Positions 13,901 through 27,870 of a stretch of 64,000 nucleotides of DNA are shown one piece after another. Numbering within the stretch: the stretch's first letter is position 1; each line of letters begins with the position of its first letter. The stretch lies in the NCBI GenBank assembly GCA_003260075.1, contig QLIY01000163.1:78487-142486 (forward strand), written 5' to 3'. The position numbers were made by a program, and so were the translations under genes. Under the pieces are notes generated by a model. The model searched no databases. It worked only from the letters and a program-made list of their open reading frames with translations, and was not told the DNA's origin. Source of the stretch: Phallusia mammillata (taxonomy: Eukaryota > Chordata > Ascidiacea > Phlebobranchia > Ascidiidae).

Positions 13901-16183
13901 GAGGACGTCAGTTGTGGCTCTAAGCCAACATATACGATTTAAAAATTTGATCAGAATCAATTCAGGTTTAAAATTGTGATAACACGCTTCCGCTATATTT
14001 CTGAAAATCCGTGACATTTACACATTTCAAGGTGAAATGATACCACTAACCTTGTATATCTACGTCCTTACAGTCGATACACGTAACAGGAAAAGAAATA
14101 AAAATATTACCAAAATCGGTGAAAATATGTTCATGTCAAGTATAATTTGTGTTTTTGCATTTTTAATTCAGTTTTTTTGGGAATAAATTTTTTAAAAGAT
14201 ATCTAAAATTCGCATCGTGACATTTCTATAAATAAAACAGACTTTAGTGAATTACAAATTCAAAACTGGGTTTGCATATATCGCGTCCATTTTACAAGTT
14301 CCGAAACGGACAAAAAATGGCAACGGCTTACTTAAGATTGAATATTAAAGATATATTTCCGAAAGGTTTTTCAGCGTATCAACATATTATGCTGTTCGAT
14401 CAAGCTTTAAAACTCTTTAATATCACGCATACATTGCTATAAATCTACAAAACACGGCCGTAACAGTTCTATTCTCCCACGCTTTTCCGCCATTACTCGG
14501 TTTTGTAAACAATCCACTTCACAGCACGGAAACGACTTGAGCGAAACAACAAGGGACACTTGCATGTCACCCCTGTGACCACTCGTGACAGTAAAAAACA
14601 ATTGAGCACGTTGATGATTAATTTCAAATCAGTCACCGTTACTGCTGGCATTCCCTTGTGCATAACGCTATGTTGATACCTTTCTGCCGTCTTGTTCATA
14701 GATCCTTTTGGCACTTTCAATTGACAGTTCCTTAAATATTTTTGTATGTTACTCCCCTTCGAGCTTCGCCAGTTTTTTGACAATAAATAGAATACAGAGA
14801 ATTGTGTACCCAAGAAATTGTGTCTATCATAGATTTATATAGCCAAACAAACATGTCCGTGCTCTTAACCTCCGAAAACTCTTCAGTCTCGTCAAAACAT
14901 GGTTCAGCTACTCACACCACCCTCCTTATGGCTAATAATTAAAAAGACTTTGTTTGCATCGGGGTTACTAACCTTTCTCGCGATTAGAAATATCTTTTAT
15001 AGCAACATCATTACTGATTGCGATCGAGCTGATTACACCAGCTTACAACTCTATTAAGCCACCATGTAGGAAGCCAAAGCCAACAAGTCAAAGTTTAAAC
15101 TGCAGCAAGTTAGTTTGCGCAACAAACAGTATTTAGATAGAAAGGTCGTTCAACAAGGCACAACCCCGGTATATTTGAATAAGGAAGAAAATATTGCACA
15201 TCGTGTTTACCCTAATGTCGTTGTTGACCCAGTTCACTCTAAATTCGAGCTGCATATTACAATCTTAATTTACAGGTTTCTAAACTTAGCACAAAAAAAT
15301 CTGCAGTAAGGCGGTGTATTAAGTTGCATTTTCAGATAGCAAACCACTCCGTAACTGAAACCGTATTTGCGTTGTAAACATGTCCACATAGTTTCACTAC
15401 AGTATTAGTATATACACTATACATAATAAGACAGCCTACAAACTACTTAATCCATTTAAAGAAAGTGCTTGTACAATGAGTCATTTATGCAAATACGTTA
15501 AAAAATACATTGGACAAGAGTAGAAAACTTTAAGATTATAATTATTTTTTGGTGGTGGGAATTTTCATTTCCATTCGTAGCTTTTCTCCACTACGATTGT
15601 GGTCGAATGCAAATTCGTATATCCATACATAACCGCTTCCGTGATCCTATCTTACTTGCTTTCTATTTTAAGTCGTGTCTGCACACCCCTTGCAGCGATC
15701 TTGAAATACGCCGCAAAGATCCCGACCCTTTTATACCAAGTTTTATCAAATATTGTTATCACAAAAAGTCTAGTTCAGGTCAAGTGCAGTTAAATGTTAA
15801 CGTACACCACTGCGCAAACTTGTTCGCCAAAGTAACCTTTAGTACATTCAGTTGATATGCTAACCGATGCAATATTTTCGACAATATAGCTTTATAGGTA
15901 TACACCTGCAATGTTTTAAATTCAAAAGAATTTGTTCATGAGGTGCAATTTATTTGTATGCGTTTACCGTGGTTGCTGCAACTACAAAAATTAAGGACAG
16001 TATTTAAACATGCCATCCTACAATCCGTACTAATACGCTTATCATCAAGAGTTTTTCGCAAAACATCTTCTAAATTCAAAAGACAAAAAAGGCACTCTAT
16101 CGATAAACCACGTGAATTAAATTATAACTCTCATTTTCTTGATCCTAAAACGAATTCAACGAACCTGCTTCAGAAAAACAAGC

Positions 16184-16184
<1 letters not shown>
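10912..16184. other. Gene-poor stretch
   Basis: Apart from the weak open stretch at 12081-12355, nothing recognisable. Frames at 13153-13482 (plus) and 14493-14813 (minus) have no family, splice or composition support. Confidence 0.45.
12081..12355 (+). CDS. Unrecognised open stretch, possible exon
   Basis: One frame runs to TAG at 12353-12355 and includes LVPPECREFFMDRNLVIFGK and TPESWRNLLFVCKPLRQKY. Its composition looks more coding-like than the surrounding sequence, and it contains a strong donor-like site (ttcg|gtaagctt at about 12190). No family match known to me and no partner exon found, so it may be chance or an eroded element. Confidence 0.18.

Positions 16185-16242
<58 letters not shown>
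16185..16242 (+). other. C58 run, probable disguised assembly gap
   Basis: Uninterrupted C. No duplicated flank seen. A plus-strand frame across it spells a long proline run that should not be taken as protein. Confidence 0.7.
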
Positions 16243-16244
<2 letters not shown>

Positions 16245-19200
16245 CGGTCGTATACTACACATTACCGGGCCAGAAAACCACGGACAGAAAATGTTTTTGT
16301 TCCAACTGAGCGATGGCTTGTTGTCTCCTCGATGAAGTAATATCTTATAATCACACGGACTCTCTTAGCATCCTTTGTGTTATTCTAGGCGGTTTTTGAG
16401 CCCCCATAGTCTGGATAGAACTGCATACCAACTGTGGGCCTGATATTTACAAACCACACATGGATGTTGCAATAAAATCAAAACACATTAGGATCACAAT
16501 ATAGTCCTCAAACTCGTCCTTTCCAGAATTATGTACACCTAATCTGCGACTAGTACATACAATATATATATATATATGTATAAATTTGTTTTAGATGTCC
16601 ATCGAGGAAGCCTAAAACCAAAAATCAACCAAGTTTACGAATCGCTCATTAAGTGAGCAGTCTGAGCACACCACAAAGTAAGCAAATTGTGGTGCACCTG
16701 CGTTCCATTATTATAATATTAAATCATTAACACTCCTAATTTTTAACCATTTATTTAATATTTTGCGGTGCTGAAAATAACACACAGCTGATCAAGACCT
16801 CGCCCAGTGTACATCACACACAAAAGTTACCAATCTTTCAAGTACATACATAGAATAACAGCGGGTTGAAAAAGCTGCACTTCAATGGACCTAATTATAG
16901 GTTTCGTCAGGCCTGACTGATCAAATACAAGGTTATGTGCGCCTTTCGTGGTGGCATTGTCAGCTGTTCAAAGAACATATTTGCAGCGCTTAAATTGTTA
17001 GAGTCTAAAAATTTTGGGGAAACACTATTTTTAAGTCAACAATGTAATAATGTGCAGTACTGCCTACAAAAATTGCAACTCTCCAGCCAATACAATAAAC
17101 TCACTACAAAACTCTTGTCTCAGTCATGATCTAAGAGTCCATGATAAAACGAAATTGCCACTCATTTAAAAATTAATGGAGTGCCAGTGATAATATCTCT
17201 CTATTTCGGTGATGTTTTATCGTTGATACTCCATTACCTGGAAACCCAGCTTCCTGCAACACAGGAATGTTTTTTTTGCCTTGTTGGAGTTTCTCTGGTA
17301 GCAATATTACATCGACCTTCGCCTTGAAGTCAAATAGCCGCCACAAAATTCATTTCGACTGCTTACAATGTTTACCCATGGTGTGTTTTTGTTTGAGACC
17401 AAGCCTATTAAGATTTATTTACGAGGTCAATTCGAATTTTTGCAGTTGATTGCCTTTGCTTTGACATTTACAACAAAGACGGGAACAACTAGTCTTGTTT
17501 CATTGCACTTCGTCCTGACTGTGAACACCTTGCCAGACACAAAGTTTGGAGAACAATTCACAAAAAAACTTGCATGCTATTTCTAATCCTGCAAACATAG
17601 AGAACCAACTTTTATCACAACTTTTTTTATCTCATAAACACAGAGCGTAAAAGGCCCACAAAATCAAAAAAGCATAAAATTGATCCATTCGGCTACAACC
17701 CAAGTACTGCAAACTGACTTTTAGCATTTGATTGTTTTCATTTACTTTGTGAAAATCATCATTATAGGTGCTTTTAGCAAATTTTACAAGCCTACGCAGA
17801 CGACTTTTCCGAAGAACCATTTTAGTTTTACCACCTGAACCTGCAGAATAATCAAAATCCAAAAGACCCTACAAGTCAATTTAGGACTTTTAACTGTCAA
17901 GCATATAAGTTCAGCCAAGTTTAATGACGAAGCAGTTGTCAAGACTACAACTGAAACCTTTAAAAACGCCAGTTGACACAAAACACGCAAATATACGAGT
18001 ATGTACTTTACCAAGGGTGCAGCTATAAAAAACGCCAGGATTGTGATGGTTTGGCAAGAGAAGCACGGGGCGTATCAAAAATTGTCCACATACAACGCCT
18101 GAACTGCTACGTTGACAAACAAATCTTTCTTTCTCCAAAGTCAAGTTTTGGAATCACTTTTGCCAGACGCTGCTTTTGTTTAGTAGAAGATGCCTGACTT
18201 TCAAGCAAATAATGACTACCGGTTCAATGTTTGCCCACAGTGAAAAGGCTTTCCAAAAAGCAAACAGCAACAAGCGAACAGTGTTTGGCCAGCTTTTAAA
18301 CCTTATCGCATTTTATTGCCGATTCTTCACGAAAGATGACAAAAAACGAGAGTGGAGACACCTCGACTTGTATGTCTACAGTGCTTTCATCTCACAACAA
18401 AGCCGTTGCTAAGATGTCGTTAAATGGTATTTCGAAGAAAATTTTGTCCGGCTTCTAATATTACACCATATTTTGTCGACAAGTAAACCAAGGAAGCTCC
18501 ACCTAGAATTTCAGCTGGTATCTTTAGTTTAACCGGAAAGCTTTCGCAATTACCGAACCAAACAGTAAACCGAATTACGCTTTGTGAAGGATTTCAAAAT
18601 AAGCGTCACGTAGCCTACGGTAGCATTGTAAGCACAAAACGAATAGCATTAAAACAGACAAAAAATATTTTCAAAATCACCAATCAAAAAATTTATTTTG
18701 CATTTTCCCAATCCAAAAACTGTTGAATTGTTTGCCCTAATGAATTACTTATCTGTAACCTGTTAGTTTTTTGTGTCAGCACAAAGAACGCTATTTTGAG
18801 AAATGCAGAAGCCAAAATGAACGTAAAAAACTTTCACTCCACCAAAATACATGGCATTTGTCTGCTTGGCACAAACCCTAATTCTAATCAGTTGACACTC
18901 GCTATGAAAATTCGTGCCGTTAAACAATAGCATAATTATGTATACAACGACCTTACCGCACCGACCAAAAAATATCTACCACTAATGCAAAACCACATCC
19001 TGCATCTCTGCTGCCGACTGCATGGCCAAGCCATTATTTTCTACTATCTCAACGTGTACATCTTACAAGGCACCGACCATGCCGCATCCTACTGGCGACC
19101 TTGTGCACTAAGGCGCACTTCCTTACGGCGTTTGCAATACGATACTTTAATAGCCAGATCCACGAAAAGCAGTAAACGCCCGGCGTGCTTTTACACTGAC

Positions 19201-22200
19201 TCGTTTCGTTGAATCGAAACCACAGCAGCTTGTTTATCTTCAAAAAGCGGTGTGCAAAAATGGTTTTCCTATGCTTTGGCAAAGCTGCTAGATGCTGTTG
19301 TGCAAAAACTATGTTAATTTCTGACTTTGACAAAACAAATTCTGAAAACTAAACAAATTTCCATTTAACTTGACTAACTACGAACACAACTAAGTATTTA
19401 TATTATTCACTAACATTATTTACGCGAACTGCTGTCGACAGTCTTACAATCATTGACAAAAAAGGAAATAGAAAAATCGATAGATAGGACATATGTCATT
19501 CCAAATTTCTATACAAGACTTACACAAATAAGAAACGTTATTTCGTCACCAATTTAGTAATTTTGCCCTGTTCGAAAATGACATTTATGTAATAATACTT
19601 CATGTTGTAAAATATCAATACGATCACTGACATTTTATCCGAAGCCTGATCGTCAAAATGTATATAAATGGGCGCTGTTTTAACGTACATGTAGAAAAAA
19701 GAGCCAAACGAATGATTTCTATTCAAATGCCACAGTCGTACCTATCGTCAATAAATCTTAAGACGCGATACCGTTTGCCCTGCAATCCGCAGCGTTCGGA
19801 ATGAAGTTGATTCTCGTAAAACGGCCGTTCCAACTCGTTATCCAGTCACCACTGGTTTACGTGAGTCTGATATCAAATATTTGTTGCCTAGAGAAGCCAG
19901 GCGAAGCCTTCCAAGTCATAAGTTTGCTTTACGACTTGCCAGAGACACCGAAACGGGACAAGAAGCGGAAGGGTCCTGGTTCTTGGACTGTCACATGATC
20001 GGTTTCTCCGCAGTCACAAATCAATCCACATCAACAAATGCGGATTTTAAGCACATACATTCAAGACCGGCGATTCAGAAGAATTAAAGTAAAATACAAC
20101 AATCTTATATTCAACAAGGCATTGGACAACTGGAAACAAAGGTATATAGAAAATCGTTAATACAAAGAAGATCAATCCATGACGCACATTTGACCAATGA
20201 AAGTTATGGTTTGTACAAAATAAAGCATACAAGTGCGGGATCGTCCTAAAAGTTTACAATTTGGTGCAAGTGAATCGAGTTAGATTTAAATCAAGTTCGC
20301 AAGGTTTACTAAACGACCATTTAACGTAACAAGGCATGCTTATCGGAAATCACAAGCACCATACAACGAGACAAGGCTAATTTAGCGTTTCCAGTAAGTT
20401 AAACATCTATGACACGGCGGTTGCTATTCAACTACCGCCTAAATTGTGACTTTCCTGACAAGTTCCTTTGTGTTCCTGGAAAGGTACCGTTTGACATGTT
20501 TATTGCGACGCCGTTTTACTCCGACTGTAACTGTCACGCGATGCACTTAAATGTCGAGCAATTTACCTTAACTCAAGCCAGGGTAACCTTCGACTTTGCA
20601 TACATTCAGGACATCACGATCAAGAATCATGGTCAAATAGAAGTTGAAAGGATACAAGTTTAAGCGGGAATATTTAGTGGGCCATGCATGCGTGTACAAC
20701 AAACGCACTTGGACCTAAAACTCCAAAATTAAGTAAGATCTGTGGAAATCTAATTAAATAGAACTATATTGCAGAAAATAAAACAACGCGGTATCATTAA
20801 AGCTGACTGTCGCCGAAACAAATCGACCTTTGTGGCCTTTAAGAGACATTTGTGGTCTGTATGCAACCAACATTTCTGATGAACAAAATCTATCATTGCA
20901 CAATAACAGGCGATTTCGTGGTATTTGCGGAGGCACCAAACGAATGAAACCATTTGCAAGGTAAGACTTCAATTGGTAAGATCTGCAGCAACAAGAAAAC
21001 TTGTCACACAAGAATACGCTAAATTTGTAAACATAATTTACGGACTTATAGAACAGACAAAAAAATCATATTAAAGTTGTTGTTTTTGCCATTTTTGTTA
21101 CCGTGGTTGGTATAGGAGTGTTTATGCAAATATAATGAGTTCCACATAAAGTTCTACAGCGAAAAAACAAAATACCTAACCTTTTCGACCAAAGCGGGTG
21201 GTCTTACTTGAGAACACAGTACTATTTAATTCAAGTAAAAAGCACATACAACGGGCCTTGGATAACTCACGAATTAGTTTTACGTGCAGTCGACATATTC
21301 GTTTAAAAGTTGCATCCTGTGGAATTCGAAACACTATGATCCATCTGTTACACTATCTATTTTGTAATTAGACAGTTAAGCACTGTAAACTCATTCGATA
21401 GCAATGGGCCTCCTAAAAAACAGAGCTGGTGCTCGAGTAGACACAAGAGGTCCGCCAGGGGTCAAATACGTTTAACACTTAGACAACAAAACTGTAAAAC
21501 GGCCCATGGACAGACATGCAACAAAGTCTCTAGTGTTTTATCGCTGATACAAGTTAACCCATAGTTTTACGCCAGGAAGGTTAAGTGCCTCGCGCACCGT
21601 GTGGTTAATGGGGGTAGCGGTAAGTTTAAATACAGAACATAATAAGGATATGTTTTGTTAAAAGTAGACTAAGGTCATTGTTTACACCACTTTAGGTAAA
21701 CAGGTTCTGCTAAGAAACTAATCGAGCAGAACCAGAAAACATTAGTTGCGGTTCAATTATGGCGTGGAAATTTTTTCTAGACTGTAAGCTCCAGCAGAAA
21801 CACAATGCCACCGGGTCTTATCTTGTACGACGTTTTTTGCGCATTTACAGTTCTTCAATAGCTGTTATCGTCAAATTAGGGTTTTATGTTGTCAAAATAC
21901 GTTAAAATTGAGGCAATAAAACCTATCTTCTCCAAACCGTTAAATTCAAACAGCACAGTGTATTTACTTATTAAAAAATATCTGCTGATGTAAATAACAC
22001 ACAAAAAAAAACAGTTAAGTGTTTCAAACTTACACAGACAACAAAGCAAAGATATCAATCTAACATGGAAAGATGGGTTCAATTTTTTTTTGCTTACGCG
22101 CTATGTCCCAATTTTTCCCGTTATGAAACCACAAAACACAAACCTGAAGGCGAGATTGCACATGTGACATATTTTACGAGAATAACCATTTCACACAAAA

Positions 22201-24567
22201 GACACAATTGTCGTTATGGGAGAAAACAAGGAGATTAAAGTGTCGACGACCCCAAAGCCAATTGCGTTTTCCGTGAAGGGATTAGGCTTGGGTTGCAGTA
22301 GCAAGTGTACAATACAACTTTTGCAACAAAATAAGTCAAGTATTTTGTTACAGAAGCAATTTCCACATTTCTGAACATTTGCTGTTTTGAAGTGTTCGAC
22401 AATGCCTTTTACATGGTCTGGTGAACAAGTTTATTTGACCACTTAAATGCTCCGGCTATCCAAATTTAACAAAATGTATTTCTAATCGTTACTCCATAAT
22501 ATGCATTGGTTTGGAAATTTTTAGCAAGCTTTGCAAGATTTTACGACTGTTTCAACTATTTACTGGTCTGTTTAAGGCCCGTGTTGTTCTAAATAACAAA
22601 ACTTCAGAAGTCAATATTTTTTAAGTGAATTTAAATTTTTAACTATTTGTAAAAGAAACATGAAAAATCGCAAATCAAAGCAATTTTAAAACCAATACTC
22701 TTGACATTATGATATAGCATAGAAGACCTTTTACATAATAGGTTGCAACGTAACATAATGAGGTTTTCTATTATATTCTTACGTTCATGCAAAGCAGTTG
22801 TTCAACTACAGACATGACTTTCACAAACAAATTTTGCATTTCTTCCTGCTGCTAATCCGCCAAGACGGAAATATCACAAGCAACATCGGAACTTATACAA
22901 ACCACCAATCTAAACACTGGACAACACAGACAACAACCAAGTACGTAAACAAAGATACCATATCCTACAGAAACAAGACAATTGCACTGAGCGTAATGTT
23001 ATTACTGCACACCTGTGTTTTTCAGCGGGTGAAATGGAATGTCGCTGTCGCAAATCATATACAAGTGACAATGGATGCTCATCCCGCAAAGGCTCTTATT
23101 ACGATATTTTATCAGCTACATCCGGATAGCAGTTGTTATCAGTATCCCAGGTGTTGCCACTTCCCACCCTATCAACTTGTCCATCATTGAGTATTGGCAA
23201 ATAGTTCTCATGCTGTCCATGTTTTTGCTTTTCTTATTGACTATGTCTCAATTGCCATTTTGAGCACGAAGTTAATTTGATTACGCGTCACAAAAGTGTT
23301 TTCCGATCGGACCATTTAACCAACTTGAGAAAGTCATTAGAGTATGGACAATACCTAAAAATGTTTGGCACCACTTGATTACTGTTTGTCTTAAGTTTTT
23401 TAAAGTATTTTACTACAGAAACTTTTCTCCCACTGATTGACCAAAGCGATTGCGCAAACTTTGGCAGGTGTGTAACTAATCAGAAGTCAACATTGATAAG
23501 TAAAATCTGTATTTTTTCATTAAACTTCGGAAAGCGCATTGGCGATTTGAAGGACGAAACTTGCTCTGACCACCTAGTCACACCTATTGGATCTGAACTA
23601 AAAAGATTAGCAAAAAAACTATTTTTATTCGCAAAATATATTTAAACGATTGACCGGGCGGCTTGTTTAACAATCTGTACACTTTATTTTATGTTTCCCA
23701 CTCCCGAAGTATACCAAACAAGTATCTTAAAACCGTCACGAACAACACCTTTAGTACCAGGTATGATGAAAACATTTTCCCTAAACTTCGTTCTTAGTCA
23801 ATTAAAAAACACTTACAAGCGTACGATCAGACTTACTCAAATGATTCCTGTATTGTGCCAAAGTTTGGAACGCCATAAAACGACGAACAAGAGATCAAAA
23901 GCAACTGGAAAGTACAGCAAACAAACTGTAACGATCCCTTAGCCAACACTTCAAGCTTAACACAGCCTAGCCTGTATCTCGGACTCCTTGATCAAACCTT
24001 AATCTCATCAGCCTGTGATCTGTAAAGCAAGGAGGCAAAGCTAAGCCTTGAGGTGATTCAGAAGCAATAACTTGTTACTGTAACTTTGTCCGTGGCGCTT
24101 CTGCTGCTCCAGTCATCGTATGCGAGCAACGCACGCTCATCAAATAGGAGCACGCAAACAAGGTAGTGGGTCGTAAAGCTCTCGGATCGCGGGGTTAACC
24201 AAATACAGGCACACAATGAGAGCCGCCCTATGACCACGCGTTTCGACTTTCACCGCCAACTGCAACAGGTTTGAATGCTAAATTTAGCTCATACTTGATT
24301 TGCGTCACAAAAAATGGGTAGCGGATTTGAACACAACAAACTATTGTACGGGCAACCTTTAAAAAGGTCAGCATAATTTTCTCAAAATCGCTACCATTTC
24401 CCACGCGCATTCACATCATTCAGAAAAAAACTTTCCTAAAGTATTCTAAACTTGTACAAAAAGAAACAGCAATCTGTGCCACTGGAGTATTAGCTTAACA
24501 ACATGACTTGTCAGCCACAAATACAAGCTTGTAAAAATCCATTCAATCGCCACATGTGACTTTGGGG
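16243..24567. other. Gene-poor stretch
   Basis: AT-rich with no supported gene; includes a short (AT)n run near 16562-16576 and the unexplained open stretch at 22798-23263. Confidence 0.45.
22798..23263 (+). other. Stretch open in overlapping frames, function unknown
   Basis: A Thr/Lys-rich open frame with a hydrophobic segment (IALSVMLLLHTCVF) overlaps a second frame ending in YWQIVLMLSMFLLFLLTMSQ. An acceptor-like tgtgtttttcag lies near 23024. Two membrane-like segments in different frames could be spliced exons or chance. No homology recognised. Confidence 0.12.
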
Positions 24568-24568
24568 T

Positions 24569-24896
24569 TTAAAGTTGCCTCGCGGGGCGGCTCTTCGGGT
24601 TTTCGGCTTCTCGCGTCGAGAGCAACTTTAATGGAAGCGCAAACACGAGATTACCCAGGATTAAGGAGCACTGTGCAAATGACAGCAGGGTGGTTATTTA
24701 TAGACCCCTGCTCGGCCGCAGTCGATAAATTATCCCGATCCTGTTCGGGGTAAATGCATTCCAACTATAAAGGGGGCAATTCGCGCTTTAGGCAAACAAG
24801 CAAGTGCGTTTTTTTACAGGTTTACGTCTCTTTGGCAAACATTAGGCCGCCCTGAATAGGAGAGCCTTAATTACCCTCCTGGCCGCCAGGGTAATT
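24569..24896. other. Cluster of GC-rich hairpins in an AT-rich region
   Basis: Four inverted repeats follow each other: ttaaagttgc/gcaactttaa (24569-24578, 24622-24631); agcaggg/ccctgct (24684-24690, 24706-24712); ttatcccga/tcggggtaa (24730-24738, 24745-24753, one G-T-type mismatch); aattaccct/agggtaatt (24869-24877, 24888-24896). Could be a structured RNA, a MITE or an old element end. No known RNA family recognised. Confidence 0.5.
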
Positions 24897-25492
24897 AGGG
24901 CGACGTGGAGTAAAACCAAATGTTTGTTTGGTCAGTGTAGCAGTCGAACTCTCGTCAGCACTGCATGCATCTTACCTATGATAACTTCTTGGTCCACCAC
25001 TCTCACACATTTAAAACAAGCTAACAAAGCATAAAATTGAATCCTGAAGTTGTTGTTTTTTATTTATCTAAAACGACAATTTACTTTGTTACTTTTTGAC
25101 TATAACAAGCTTAAAAACAAAATCAATGTTTTTCCAATATAATAACTCTATTAAAAGTTTCGTGTGCATGCAAGTTGATCCGCCTAATTGCCTACTTCAA
25201 CACCAAAAACGCCCTAAGTCATCTATTCCCCCCCTTTAAAACATACCTGTGGTTTGAAAACAAGGGCACCCTTTTTGACTCTGCAAGATAAGAGAATCAA
25301 CAGGCCAGACATTGCCTGAGTTCAGCTCAGGGTTGAGTTATGTTTGAGTTTGATAAAACATACAGCTTATAGACGTACCTACTTCAGATTTCTTCACTGC
25401 ATGCAACAGTTCATTTTAGCCTTTTTACGTAAGCATTCTAGATTTCTGTAAAACAAAATCAGGTCAAAGTTTAAAATATAAACGTATTCGAT

Positions 25493-25528
25493 GTCGAGTC
25501 ATAGCAAGCAGTCGAGTCATAGCAAGCA
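25493..25528 (+). repeat. Perfect 18-bp tandem duplication
   Basis: gtcgagtcatagcaagca occurs twice head to tail. Confidence 0.95.
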
Positions 25529-27005
25529 CATTTTAAAAAATGTGTAAAACATTTTCACATTAAAACGTGTTCTAAACTTTCCAAACGTCATTTAGCCTTT
25601 TATCTCACTGATATGGCACCAACTTTTGCTGAAACGTTCAAAAAGAAAGAACATCGTTTCTCGGTCTTCTAATAGTCTACGTCCATAAGCTGGAGGTTCG
25701 AAATGATTGAGCACAAACCCCCAACGATACAAACGACAAAGCCTAGCTACTTTTCTGTATACAATGGTACTCTTGGTTGCAGAACAGGGAAAGTCCCCCA
25801 TAAATCTTTGTGGCAAGTTGGGCTGTGTAAATAAGCGTCACCGTTGAAATACTTTGCTGAATAGACCCATTGTTGAGCCCCAAAGACAGCAAGCAGTCGC
25901 CAGAAAAACAGGCCAGAGTAACCATTTCTAATGAACACAAGTCAAAATCAAAACATTTAAACAAAAAACGTGTGAAGATTTTTATCTTTAAAAGTTGTCT
26001 TTGAAGTATCCTTGTTGCAAGTTATCTCCATAAATGAAGTGCAAGTTGTTTTTCCTGCGTGACCGCAACACATGGTATTAAACTCCACAGCTAACATGTG
26101 ACCATTACAGATATTTCAAAAGGAAAACAAAAAAACGTCAGAAACTAAAGCGAGAATATGGGTCAGAATCACTGTCTTTAAAACAGAAACCCAAATTTAC
26201 GTCAAAACCTACCTAACATTGCAAAATTGTATCTGGGTCACGTCTTCACGCTTTTCTGCTAGTGCCGGCCGGCGAAAAACGTGCGAGGCGTTTCTTGTGC
26301 CCAGAATCGACTTTGGCTCTGACCTTTTCTAGGAACATCACGCCACTGACATGGCTCTTATCGATACCGCATTTAAAGCAGAAGTCAGATGCCACTTCGC
26401 AGACCTCGAACGGCTATAAGTATGGGTCGGTGGTTTACCAAAGACAGTTGGACAGGTCGTCGAAATAATAATTACTTTTACACGTTTTTTATGTTGTAAA
26501 TTTCGACTTTTGCGAGAAAAATAACATGTTTGCAAAAGTTACCTGCAACCGTTGAAGATGAATAATACACATCAACTAAATCACTAATCAGCAGGTCGTG
26601 TTGACATTCGTAACACCAAGAGAACATCAAACACCTATTAGATTTACACACGTGAACAACCAAAAGCAATCGTTTTTCACGACTATTAGTCACAAAAGCA
26701 AGGTTTGATCAAAAATGGACAAGTTAATATTACACCAATGTTTACAGGCTGTTGCTAGCGAAAAAACACGCGTTTAAAACAAAACAAAAAGCACTATCAC
26801 ACACTGTTCTAGGACCAGGCTCTTTGATTTATAGGTAAATCGCGATACACGGAACGACAACGCCCGCAACACACCCCTTTCTACTCGCAAACACTTCTTC
26901 GAAAGGCGCTTGACACAAACAGGAACCCGACTCGACGCAATGTGTCTCTAGCGCCACCATTGGATATAATTAGCCCCAAAAAGGTGAACATTTTTATACG
27001 CGCCA

Positions 27006-27042
27006 ATAGGGTTCCCAATAAGCTATATAGGGTTCCCAATAA
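27006..27042 (+). repeat. 16-bp short direct repeat
   Basis: atagggttcccaataa occurs twice, five bases apart. Confidence 0.9.
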
Positions 27043-27711
27043 ATAAGGTTGATCTGAAAAAATGTGTAAAAAAAACTTTGATAAATTTATAACTAAGTTC
27101 CACTACAAATTTATCCAATCCATTTCCAATTCTTAAAATTCCATTCTCGAGAATGTTTTTATTGTAAACATTTTATCAGACGCTATTGTTATCTTGTTTT
27201 AAAAAGTGGTTTTATCTGAAAGTGCATCGGCTTTGCTAATCATACGCAATCGGCTCGCTGACGCAATTGCTGTAATTTTGCTGCTACCAAAACACAACGT
27301 TTAGACGTTTTGCATGTTATCTCGCATAACGGCAGACGGAGAATTGTACCTTTCCTACTGATTTGTATATTACAAGTGTGTGTGCTTGTGCTGCAGTCAG
27401 ATCTACAGATTCCGATGAGACCCTGGGCCAATTTTACGGTTAGGAATTACGGCGATAAGCATCAAAATCTCAGTCTCATTGTCCACGTTGGAAAATGTCG
27501 TTGTACGTGCTATAGGTTCATCGGCGCCATACAAAATGCGTCTGTTGATGTATGTGTATTTTCAAGACAACAGCAGTCTATAGTTTAACAAACTCACACA
27601 AAAAGCAGTACTAAACAACAAGTGAGTATTTATTTAATAAATAAGTTATTGCTGCCAGGCATAGTATCAAGTTTATGGAGCTCTTCTGGCAAATGTATTT
27701 TTATTCTGACG

Positions 27712-27767
<56 letters not shown>
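27712..27767 (+). other. C56 run, probable disguised assembly gap
   Basis: Comparison with the right arm and with the 6.8 kb copy shows about 27 bp of element sequence expected in its place. Confidence 0.75.
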
Positions 27768-27824
27768 ATCAGGGTAAATAACACTGAATGCGACTAGTAC
27801 AATGCACGATAAACGAGACGTCGG

Positions 27825-27870
27825 AATGATGAAGACGACCTGTATAGGACGTCGAAACGTCGGAATACAA
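27825..27870 (+). ncRNA. Hammerhead-ribozyme-like core
   Basis: Order seen: tgatga, a, gacg, loop acctgtatagga, cgtc, gaaac, gtcgg. gacg/cgtc forms a perfect stem II position between the two conserved boxes; cct/agg can extend it inside the loop. The c and t expected before gatga are replaced by a-a (aatgatga), and stem I is not clear, so activity is doubtful. Confidence 0.4.

Larger units (their letters stand above)
24906..27640. other. Non-coding stretch
   Basis: Short tandem repeats only; no gene supported. Confidence 0.45.

Noticed and set aside
25228-25234. C7 run
   Set aside because: Shorter than the ten-base floor and not followed by a duplicate; probably genuine sequence.
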